This document shows positions 1-5,399 of a stretch of 10,498 nt of DNA, in pieces. The DNA comes from a bacterium. GTDB lineage: Bacteria; Patescibacteriota; Minisyncoccia; Minisyncoccales; CG1-02-41-26. Position 1 is the stretch's first letter, and the number at the start of each line of letters is the position of its first letter. Position numbers and translations under genes: made by a program. The notes under the pieces were generated by a model. That model searched no databases. It worked only from the letters and a program-made list of their open reading frames with translations, and was not told the DNA's origin. The DNA lies in assembly GCA_030615715.1 (NCBI GenBank), contig JAUWYS010000007.1, positions 1-10,498 on the forward strand. Direction: 5' to 3'.

Positions 1-1299
1 CTCAAATTTCCAACCTTCTGGTTTGAGCCAACACCGCAAGGATTATTTATGTTAAATATTGCCTTTGGTCAATCAAAATATTTTGTAGATAATTTGCGAG
101 AGAATGTAAAAAGAGGATTGAGGCAGAAAATTAGAAATGGAGTTTGGCCCGGCTGGGCGCCAGTTGGTTATCTCAATAATCCAAAAACAAGAATGATTGA
201 TATTGATAAAGACAAAACGCCAAAAGTCAAAAAACTTTTTGAACTTTATTCAACTGGCGAACATAATTTGAAATCTCTCGCAAATTGGTGTAAGGAGAAT
301 AATCTCAAAGGTAATCTAAACAAAGAAATTTCACCGAGCAACATTCACCGAATACTACAAAATATTTTCTACATTGGCCTGATGAAATACAAAGGAGAAA
401 TTTTTGAAGGAATTCACGAGCCGTTAATCTCAAAGAAACTTTTTGATAAGGTACAACAAGTTTTAAAACAAAGAGGGAAACCGCAAAAAATCAGAAAAAA
501 CAATTTTGTTTTTCTCGGATTAATGAAGTGTTCTTCTTGTGGTTGTTCAATCACCGCTGAAAAACAAAAAGGTCATCATTATTATCGTTGCACAAAAAAG
601 AAAGGGCCCTGCCAAGAAAAGCACTACTTGCGAGAAGAAGCGCTAACCGAACAAATCAAAAATTATCTTCAAAAAGTTTCTTTGTCGAGCCAAGACACAG
701 AAAAAGTCTTGTTTGAATTGAATAAAGAAGAACACCAAGCCAAAGAGCAAGTAAAATCTACTGTTCAAAATCTCAAAGAGGAATTGAAAACTATTGAAAC
801 TAAACTAGAAAAACTTTTAGATTTGCATTTAGCCGATGAATTATCCACAGAAGAATACTCAACCAAAAAGCAAAAATTTCTAACTCAAAAGTTAGAACTA
901 CAAGAGAAGATTAAAGATTTTGAACAAAAAGGATTGTCTTGGCTCGAACCGGCTCGTGAGTTTGTTTTATCCTTGAGTTATGCGGAAAAGTTGAGAAATT
1001 CCGAAAATTATCAAGAGATGAAAACATTTCTAAAAAATATCGGCTCGAACCACATTTTACAAAACCGAAAATTAAATTTTGACTGGAAAATTCCGTATAA
1101 TTTGGTCGCCGAGCGAAGCGAGGCGACCCACAAATCATTGACTTTTTCTCGGTGGTGCCCAGGGCGGGACTCGAACCCGCACGCCCAAATGGGCACGGCT
1201 CCTCAAGCCGCCGCGTTTACCAATTACGCCACCTGGGCATCAATTTTCTCTCCCCTTTTCTTTAATCTCGCTTTCTTGCCGACTCTTTTTCTTAGATAA
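1..1299 (+). CDS. Large serine recombinase, 5'-truncated by window edge, C-terminal read-through into host tRNA
   Basis: The frame is open from base 1, so the ATG at 49 is internal and the N-terminal resolvase catalytic domain with its serine lies off the window. Counting from that ATG, residues 1-30 match the long helix that ends the catalytic domain ([19 protein letters not shown]). Residues 38-140 resemble the Recombinase domain (PF07508 type). Residues 156-192 form a zinc ribbon (CSSC at 161-164, C181, C188), and about 218-292 is a charged coiled coil. This is the architecture of large serine integrases, which catalyse unidirectional insertion and excision of mobile elements. The last ~65 residues look non-native: residue 352 onward covers a GC-rich hairpin, then the antisense of tRNA-Leu (giving [12 protein letters not shown] sequence), then antisense rplS. 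The native C-terminus probably lies near 1100; the stop at 1297-1299 is simply the first one reached. The gene is AT-rich by eye compared with ftsH and gyrA, which fits acquisition by transfer. Confidence 0.9.
   Translation, partial: LKFPTFWFEPTPQGLFMLNIAFGQSKYFVDNLRENVKRGLRQKIRNGVWPGWAPVGYLNNPKTRMIDIDKDKTPKVKKLFELYSTGEHNLKSLANWCKENNLKGNLNKEISPSNIHRILQNIFYIGLMKYKGEIFEGIHEPLISKKLFDKVQQVLKQRGKPQKIRKNNFVFLGLMKCSSCGCSITAEKQKGHHYYRCTKKKGPCQEKHYLREEALTEQIKNYLQKVSLSSQDTEKVLFELNKEEHQAKEQVKSTVQNLKEELKTIETKLEKLLDLHLADELSTEEYSTKKQKFLTQKLELQEKIKDFEQKGLSWLEPAREFVLSLSYAEKLRNSENYQEMKTFLKNIGSNHILQNRKLNFDWKIPYNLVAERSEATHKSLTFSRWCPGRDSNPHAQMGTAPQAAAFTNYATWASIFSPLFFNLAFLPTLFLR
1104..1128 (-). repeat. GC-rich hairpin with TCGCTTCGCTC loop
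   Basis: A perfect 7-bp stem (GGTCGCC/GGCGACC) encloses an 11-nt loop that reads TCGCTTCGCTC on the minus strand. It lies 24 bp downstream of the tRNA-Leu 3' end and inside the 3' end of the recombinase frame. The hairpin at 9463-9487 has a nearly identical loop (9 of 11 bases, flanked by CC and GG) on an unrelated stem, suggesting a dispersed palindromic element with a conserved loop. No T-tract follows on either strand, so it is not a classical terminator, although it could weakly end transcription of the tRNA-Leu unit. Confidence 0.7.
1153..1238 (-). tRNA. tRNA-Leu(GAG)
   Basis: The acceptor stem is GCCCAGG paired with CCTGGGC, followed by discriminator A and an encoded CCA (1153-1155). 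The D arm is GCG/CGC with a TAATTGGTAAA loop. The anticodon stem GCGGC/GCCGT holds loop TTGAGGA, giving anticodon GAG (reads CUC and CUU). A long class II variable arm (GCCCA-TTT-GGGC) is as expected for leucine. The T arm is GCGGG/CCCGC with loop TTCGAGT. The first 15 nt also encode the last four residues and the stop codon of rplS. The serine recombinase frame crosses it in antisense, so it is a candidate integration site. Confidence 0.97.
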
Positions 1300-1637
1300 T
1301 AAAGTTTTGCTCTTCTGACCTTCCCTCTTGTTAAGACCTCAATTTTCTCAATGATAGGAGAGTGTAAGGGAAAAATTCTTTCCACTCCAATCCCTTTCAC
1401 AATTTTTCTGACGGTAATGGTTGAGGAAATTCCCTTACCGTGTTTTCTTGCTAAAACCACTCCCTCAAAAAGCTGGGTTCTCCCTCTGTCTCCTTCTTTT
1501 TTATCTGCTGACTTACCAGCCTTTGTTTTAGCAGGAGCAGAGATTTTCAGATGAACCTTAACTGTATCTCCCGGACGAATATCCGGGAGGTTTTCTTTCA
1601 AAAAAGGTTTTATAAACTGTTCAATTTTGGTTGGCAT
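1224..1637 (-). CDS. rplS: Large ribosomal subunit protein L19
   Basis: The product is 137 aa. The L19 core is clear: [13 protein letters not shown] (about 20-32), [24 protein letters not shown] (about 56-79), [19 protein letters not shown] (about 84-102) and [21 protein letters not shown] (about 104-124). L19 sits at the 30S-50S interface and takes part in intersubunit bridges. A lysine-rich insert at about 33-50 lengthens the first loop compared with the usual ~115-residue protein. The ATG at 1637 is chosen because L19 homology begins there and the bases upstream are tRNA-Val. That leaves no room for a Shine-Dalgarno sequence outside the tRNA: the A of the ATG is the last base of the tRNA's CCA. 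At the other end, codons for A-Q-V-A-stop lie within tRNA-Leu. Making both tRNAs from the same transcript would destroy the start and the stop of this message. Confidence 0.96.
   Translation of the reverse strand: MPTKIEQFIKPFLKENLPDIRPGDTVKVHLKISAPAKTKAGKSADKKEGDRGRTQLFEGVVLARKHGKGISSTITVRKIVKGIGVERIFPLHSPIIEKIEVLTRGKVRRAKLYYLRKRVGKKARLKKRGEKIDAQVA
1568..1589 (-). other. Strong hairpin in the rplS 5' coding region
   Basis: A perfect 8-bp inverted repeat, CTCCCGGA-6 nt-TCCGGGAG, lies about 50-70 nt inside the rplS reading frame, over the codons for the conserved L-P-D-I-R-P-G-D stretch. Part of the symmetry may simply reflect these codons. The stem is GC-rich compared with the surrounding DNA and should form in the mRNA. 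A role in translation or RNA processing is speculative. Confidence 0.5.
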
Positions 1638-1714
1638 GGTGGGCGCGAGAGGACTCGAACCTCTGAACCTCATGCGTGTCGAGCATGCGCTCTAACCAGC
1701 TGAGCTACGCGCCC
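1637..1714 (-). tRNA. tRNA-Val(GAC), with atypical anticodon loop
   Basis: The acceptor stem GGGCGCG/CGCGCCC is followed by discriminator A and an encoded CCA (1637-1639). The D arm is GCTC/GAGC with loop AGCTGGTTA. The anticodon stem CATGC/GCATG holds the 7-nt loop TCGACAC. By position the anticodon is GAC (valine), but base 33, almost always U, is C. The variable region is six nt (AGGTTC), one longer than usual. The T arm is AGAGG/CCTCT with loop TTCGAGT. All four stems are perfect, so the gene looks functional; the valine identity is less certain because of position 33. It lies 3 bp after the stop of the HTH gene, and its final A is the first base of the rplS start codon. Confidence 0.88.
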
Positions 1715-1717
1715 TTT

Positions 1718-2398
1718 TTACAAATTATTATTCATTAATTGGAGGATTTCTTCACCGATAGTAAGTATTCTTTTATGGAGATTAGTATCACAGTAATATA
1801 CTGAGCAAACCCCTTTATAATCTTTGAAGGTTGGTTTAATTGTCCGTTTGTCAAATTGAGTTTTAATAAATTGTGATTTTGGAATATGTAGAATATTTGA
1901 CCAATAATCTTTGAGTTTTTCGTCCGACTGGTCTTTTCTTAAATTAAGACGGCAATGAAGTCTTGATTTTTGTGGTAAGTATAAATACTGAAATAAGTTT
2001 AAAAAAGCGGTTAAGATATTTGGGTTTGTGTTAGCAATTTCGACCCGTCCCCTTCCTCTAGTTCCTTCGGCTAAATAAAAAATAGCAAAAATTATCTCCC
2101 CTAGTTTTTTATCAATCGTAACATTCGAAGTGAACTTCTTTATACTATGTTCGATTTTCTTCATTCGATTCAGGCGTTCTTTTCTGTGAGCTTCATTTGC
2201 TTTTAATCTTGCTTTTACTAAATGAGCCAACGACTTTTGTCGTAATTTCTCTTTTTGCTGTTTTGTCAACTCAGTATTACGTAGCCACCCACTAAGAGTA
2301 GATCGTGCTACGCCCAAAATATTTTCAATATCTCGAATACTTCTCCCCTTTCTTCGTAATTTAACAGCCGCCTCTTTTTTAACTGTATCTGTTTTCAT
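1718..2398 (-). CDS. HTH protein with possible LAGLIDADG-like C-terminal domain
   Basis: The product is 226 aa. Residues about 6-42 form a helix-turn-helix (KLRRKGRSIRDIENILGVARSTLSGWLR) like those of transposases and resolvases. A basic linker covers about 43-92. The C-terminal part (about 97-225) contains IIFAIFYLAEGTRGRGRVEIANTNPNILTAFLNLF, with later segments resembling a family of HTH plus LAGLIDADG-like proteins common in Patescibacteria and archaea. That assignment is from memory of the family and is not certain. Only one candidate acidic motif is seen (LAEG, E111), so a nuclease would have to act as a dimer, or the protein could be a regulator. It sits between tRNA-Ile and tRNA-Val and is visibly more AT-rich than ftsH, suggesting insertion into a tRNA cluster. 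It has its own candidate promoter and an overlapping dyad upstream. Confidence 0.85.
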   Translation of the reverse strand: MKTDTVKKEAAVKLRRKGRSIRDIENILGVARSTLSGWLRNTELTKQQKEKLRQKSLAHLVKARLKANEAHRKERLNRMKKIEHSIKKFTSNVTIDKKLGEIIFAIFYLAEGTRGRGRVEIANTNPNILTAFLNLFQYLYLPQKSRLHCRLNLRKDQSDEKLKDYWSNILHIPKSQFIKTQFDKRTIKPTFKDYKGVCSVYYCDTNLHKRILTIGEEILQLMNNNL

Positions 2399-2441
2399 AA
2401 GCGCTATAATTGAACCCTAGAATTATTACTACTCTATTATT

Positions 2442-2470
2442 ATTTTAATGTACTAATACAATTTTGGCAA
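2442..2470 (-). promoter_or_regulatory. Candidate sigma70 promoter for the HTH gene (and tRNA-Val, rplS, tRNA-Leu)
   Basis: On the minus strand the -35 is TTGCCA (2465-2470), the spacer is exactly 17 nt and the -10 is TAAAAT (2442-2447). Each hexamer has five of six consensus bases. A start near 2435 leaves a leader of about 36 nt. With no terminator visible downstream, the transcript could extend through tRNA-Val, rplS and tRNA-Leu. Confidence 0.6.
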
Positions 2471-2478
2471 GTTGTATT
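2455..2478. promoter_or_regulatory. Operator-like inverted repeat over the -35 element
   Basis: AATACAA-10 nt-TTGTATT is a perfect 7-bp dyad whose centre overlaps the -35 hexamer (2465-2470). A protein bound here would block RNA polymerase. The adjacent HTH protein is an obvious candidate autoregulator, but no direct evidence links them. There is no T-tract, so it is not a terminator for tRNA-Ile. Confidence 0.45.
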
Positions 2479-2507
2479 TACTAGTATTTATTACAATAAC
2501 TGTCTTG

Positions 2508-2579
2508 TGGGCACGGAAGGGATCGAACCTTCTACCTGTTGTTTATAAGACAACCGCTCTCCCAATGAGCTACGTGCCC
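2508..2579 (-). tRNA. tRNA-Ile(UAU)
   Basis: The acceptor stem is GGGCACG/CGTGCCC with discriminator A. The D arm is GCTC/GAGC with a short ATTGGGA loop. The anticodon stem GTTGT/ACAAC holds loop CTTATAA, giving anticodon UAU, which reads AUA. The variable loop is AGGTA and the T arm GAAGG/CCTTC with loop TTCGATC. CCA is not encoded (the genome has CAA after the discriminator), so CCA must be added after transcription, unlike the other two tRNAs here. The first 10 nt encode the last two residues and the TAG stop of ftsH, so it is probably cotranscribed with ftsH. Confidence 0.95.
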
Positions 2580-4450
2580 TTTAATTTTCTTTTTTTTACT
2601 CTCTTTCTCTTGGGAACTTTTTTGACACTTCCTTTTACCAATTTTTCAAATTCTTCTTTTTCAATGGTTTCTTTTTCAACTAGAACCTTGGCTACTCTTT
2701 CAAGAATTTTTTTCTTTTTCGCCAAGATTCCCATGGCTTTCCTTTCAGCTTCTTTTATAAATCTTTCCGTCTCTTTGTCAATGGCTGAAGCAATTTTTTC
2801 TGAATAGTTTCTTTCCGTTTCTTGTTCCCAGCCCAAGAACGGCAAGGTTTCTTTTCTGCCGAAAGAAATAGGACCCAGCTTTGACATGCCGAATTTGGTA
2901 ACTAAATTTCGGGCTAAGATACTTGCTTTTTCTAAGTCATTGGCTGCTCCGGTTGAGATTTCCTTGAATTTCAATTTTTCAGCGCAGAAGCCCCCCAGCA
3001 ACATAGCTAATTCAGCTAAGAATTCTGATTTAGTTTTAATCCTCTTTTCTCTTCTGGGTAAAGCTAAGGTATAGCCAGCAACCATTCCCCGGGCCACAAT
3101 GGAAATTTTTCTTACGATTTCAGCCTCAGGAATGGAAGAGGAAACCAAGGCATGGCCTGTTTCATGAAAAGCCGAGATTTCCTTTTCCTTGACAGACAAG
3201 AGGTGACTTTTTCTTTCGGGACCCAGCAAAACTTTTTCAATTGATTCTAAAAGTTCTTCTTGATAAATCTGATGTTTATTGCTTTGAGCTGCCAGGATGG
3301 CTGCCTCATTGACTAAGTTAGCCAGGTCAGCTCCAGAAAATCCAGGGGTGCGCTCAGCAATTTCCTTTAGATTAACATCCAGAGCCAATGGCTTACCCCG
3401 GCAATGAATTCTCAAAATTTGTTCCCTTCCCTTGACATCGGGCAAGTCTAAAACAATTCTTCTGTCAAACCTCCCCGGTCTTAACAGGGCCGGATCCAGG
3501 TATTCCGGACGATTGGTGGCTGCCAAAACGATGACACCGGTATCTTTTTCAAAGCCATCCATTTCAGCTAAAATCTGATTTAAAGTTTGTTCTCTTTCCT
3601 CGTGTCCTCCCCCAACCCCCACCGTTCTTATCTTCCCTATGGCGTCAAGTTCATCAATAAAAATAATTGAAGGTTGGTGCTTTTTGGCTGTTTCAAAGAG
3701 CGACCTTACCCGGGCTGAACCGACACCGACAAACAATTCAACAAAGGCCGACCCCACAATGGAAAAGAAAGGAACTCTGCTTTCGTTAGCCACGGCTCTG
3801 GCCATCAATGTCTTTCCGGTACCGGGAGCTCCTATGAGCAAGACACCTCTTGGAATTCGAGCTCCCATTTTCAAAAACTTTTTGGGATTTTTCAAAAAAT
3901 CAACCACTTCTCCTATCTCCTTTTTCGCCTCCTCCAGATCAGCTACGTCTTTGAAGGTAACTCTCTCTCCGGGAGCTTTTCCAGCTCCGAAAAGTTTAGC
4001 CGGTGACCTTAAAAAACTGAAGGTCTGGGAGGCTCCGGTTTTGGCTTGTCGGAAAATCATCCAGAAGAACCAGCCAAAGATTAAGAGAGGAACCAAGAAA
4101 AGCCCCACCAGAAGCAACCAGGTTAAACTATCTCCTTTTTCCTTTGTTATGGCTATTTTTAGCTCTCCTATTCTCTCTTTGGTTACCCCATAACCTATTA
4201 AGGATTCACTAAGAGAAACCCCGGTCTCTTTTCGGGAGCGAACTTCTTCTCCGGACTTATAAACTATTTGGAGTTCGTCCCCAGCCACCTTGATTTCTTC
4301 AATTTTTCCCTCATTGACTTCAAGGGCCACTTGGGAGAGGGGAATTTCCTCTATCTTTTTGAAGGTTTGAGGGCTCAGTAAAGCGAATATTCCCGAAATC
4401 AAGATAAAAATCAGGATGATAAAGATAAGATTTCTCAAAAGCTTTTTCAT
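2570..4450 (-). CDS. ftsH: ATP-dependent zinc metalloprotease FtsH
   Basis: The product is 626 aa, full length for FtsH, the membrane-anchored AAA+ protease that extracts and degrades membrane and regulatory proteins. Transmembrane helix 1 is at about 6-25, an extracytoplasmic domain at 26-108 and helix 2 at about 109-133. The AAA+ module has Walker A GAPGTGKT (207-214), the pore-loop FVG (240-242), Walker B IIFIDE (262-267) and the second region of homology with arginine fingers at about R324 and R327. The protease has zinc motif HETGH (429-433; HEAGH is more usual) and third ligand D505 in STGAANDLEKA. The last ~18 residues are a strongly basic lysine/arginine tail. The start overlaps the stop of the upstream S1 gene (ATGA), so translation is probably coupled. 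The TAG stop is bases 8-10 of tRNA-Ile(UAU). Confidence 0.98.
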   Translation of the reverse strand: MKKLLRNLIFIILIFILISGIFALLSPQTFKKIEEIPLSQVALEVNEGKIEEIKVAGDELQIVYKSGEEVRSRKETGVSLSESLIGYGVTKERIGELKIAITKEKGDSLTWLLLVGLFLVPLLIFGWFFWMIFRQAKTGASQTFSFLRSPAKLFGAGKAPGERVTFKDVADLEEAKKEIGEVVDFLKNPKKFLKMGARIPRGVLLIGAPGTGKTLMARAVANESRVPFFSIVGSAFVELFVGVGSARVRSLFETAKKHQPSIIFIDELDAIGKIRTVGVGGGHEEREQTLNQILAEMDGFEKDTGVIVLAATNRPEYLDPALLRPGRFDRRIVLDLPDVKGREQILRIHCRGKPLALDVNLKEIAERTPGFSGADLANLVNEAAILAAQSNKHQIYQEELLESIEKVLLGPERKSHLLSVKEKEISAFHETGHALVSSSIPEAEIVRKISIVARGMVAGYTLALPRREKRIKTKSEFLAELAMLLGGFCAEKLKFKEISTGAANDLEKASILARNLVTKFGMSKLGPISFGRKETLPFLGWEQETERNYSEKIASAIDKETERFIKEAERKAMGILAKKKKILERVAKVLVEKETIEKEEFEKLVKGSVKKVPKRKRVKKRKLKGT

Positions 4451-5268
4451 GCCTTTTTTAACGAGAGATAGATTCTGTTGTTGGCGAGCTCAATTATTTT
4501 CGCCTTAACTTTTTGGCCAATTTTTAGAATTTGAGTTGGGTCTTGGTTTTCCTCATCCGAAATTTCCGAAGCATGGATAAGACCCTCTAAATTCCTACCA
4601 AATCCCATGAAGGCTCCAAAGTTGGTAACTCCAGTAATTTTCCCCTCAACAATGTCTCCCACTTTATATTCGGCTAAATTCTCTTTCTCCTGGGTCTCCT
4701 TCAGGAATTTTTCAGATAAAATAAGTTTTTCTTTCCTGGGGTCTAAAACAATTACTTTAACTTTAAGCTTTTTCCCCACAAATTTCTGCAAAGCACTCGC
4801 TATCTGAGCTCCCTCGCCGTTTTCCACCTTGGGATAATGCTTGGGGCTCAATTGGGAGGCGGGCAGAAATCCTTGAATTCCTTGAATCTCACAAACCAAC
4901 CCTCCCCTGTTGGCTCCCTTAATTTCCACTTCTATCACTTCACCCTTTTCCTTTTTTTGATTGAGGGTATCCCAGGCAACTTCCTTGACAGCCTCAACCA
5001 GTGATAATTCCCGGTAACCTTCCTCTGATTCCAAGTCTAATAGTTTAGCGGTAACCTTATCTCCTATCTTAAGGTCTTTTAGGGCGTACCGGGCTTTGGT
5101 GAATTCCTTTCCGTAAATTATGCCAATACCTTTAGCCCCCAAATCCAAAAATACCGAGCTCCTACCGCGGTTCAGAATTTTTCCCTCCACGATTTCTCCA
5201 ATTTTTGGTGGACAAATTATTTCACTTTTAATTTTTCTTAAACTTTTCAAAGCCATATAATTCCGCAT
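4447..5268 (-). CDS. S1-domain RNA-binding protein (small ribosomal protein S1-like)
   Basis: The product is 273 aa (269 if it starts at the second ATG). Three S1 (OB-fold) domains lie at about 22-92, 108-187 and 202-271. The last is most canonical, with VGDIVEGKITGVTNFGAFMGF and LEGLIHASEIS. S1 of E. coli has six domains, so this is either the reduced ribosomal S1 typical of small genomes or a related RNA-binding protein; rpsA is likely but not proven. The start is ambiguous. ATG at 5266-5268 has only GGA ten bases upstream. ATG at 5254-5256 has GGA five bases upstream, which is better placed. The TGA stop overlaps the ftsH start by four bases. A dispersed repeat and a short dyad fill its predicted ~65-nt leader. 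Confidence 0.93.
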   Translation of the reverse strand: MRNYMALKSLRKIKSEIICPPKIGEIVEGKILNRGRSSVFLDLGAKGIGIIYGKEFTKARYALKDLKIGDKVTAKLLDLESEEGYRELSLVEAVKEVAWDTLNQKKEKGEVIEVEIKGANRGGLVCEIQGIQGFLPASQLSPKHYPKVENGEGAQIASALQKFVGKKLKVKVIVLDPRKEKLILSEKFLKETQEKENLAEYKVGDIVEGKITGVTNFGAFMGFGRNLEGLIHASEISDEENQDPTQILKIGQKVKAKIIELANNRIYLSLKKA

Positions 5269-5276
5269 AAATAATT

Positions 5277-5289
5277 ATTCCATAGGAAT
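5277..5289 (-). promoter_or_regulatory. Short perfect dyad in the leader of the S1 gene
   Basis: ATTCC-3 nt-GGAAT lies directly between repeat copy 4 and the S1 start codon. Read on the minus strand, its 3' arm carries the GGA that could serve as a ribosome binding site for the ATG at 5268, so folding would hide it. Each repeat copy at 9396-9520 is likewise followed by a dyad of different sequence. The stem is short, and the regulatory role is inference. Confidence 0.4.
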
Positions 5290-5290
5290 T

Positions 5291-5319
5291 TCAAGGTTCT
5301 GCTCGCAGGCAGGTTCTTA
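5291..5319 (-). repeat. Dispersed repeat, copy 4 (in the S1 leader)
   Basis: On the minus strand this 29-bp unit begins TAAGAACCTGC and ends GCAGAACCTTGA, matching both halves of the three copies at 9396-9520. The centre differs by about three extra bases (CTGCGA instead of TTC). The core can fold as CTGC/GCAG. It falls within the predicted transcript leader of the S1-ftsH operon and points the same way relative to that gene as the other copies do relative to the pilin genes. Confidence 0.85.
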
Positions 5320-5339
5320 TAATTTTCGCTTCATTCTAA

Positions 5340-5368
5340 AATATACCTGAAAATCCTGGATATTGCAA
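5340..5368 (-). promoter_or_regulatory. Candidate promoter of the S1-ftsH operon
   Basis: On the minus strand the -35 is TTGCAA (5363-5368), the spacer is 17 nt and the -10 is TATATT (5340-5345). The predicted start near 5333 gives a leader of about 65 nt containing repeat copy 4. The -35 hexamer is its own reverse complement and is used by the opposing promoter as well. Confidence 0.65.
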
Positions 5369-5391
5369 GCGTAAAAGGCCTGTGCTAAGAT
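5363..5391 (+). promoter_or_regulatory. Candidate promoter of the MBL-gyrA operon, predicting a leaderless transcript
   Basis: The -35 is TTGCAA (5363-5368), the spacer is 17 nt and the -10 is TAAGAT (5386-5391), preceded by TGC, which makes an extended -10. Only eight bases separate the -10 from the ATG at 5400, so transcription should begin at or within a few bases of the start codon. The -35 is shared with the divergent promoter. Confidence 0.65.
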
Positions 5392-5399
5392 AAAAAAAT

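Noticed and set aside
1104-1146. Rho-independent terminator after the recombinase
   Set aside because: The hairpin is strong, but the nearest T-run is 14 bases further on, so it does not fit an intrinsic terminator.
1638-1673. Longer start for rplS at 1673
   Set aside because: These codons lie wholly within tRNA-Val, and the added residues ([12 protein letters not shown]) have no L19 similarity.
2472-2807. Plus-strand open frame of 111 codons
   Set aside because: It runs antisense through tRNA-Ile and the ftsH tail; the KGSNLLPVVYK-like segment is translated tRNA.
3639-4193. 184-codon plus-strand open frame opposite ftsH
   Set aside because: It is antisense to the conserved AAA+ domain and its translation shows no recognisable domain.
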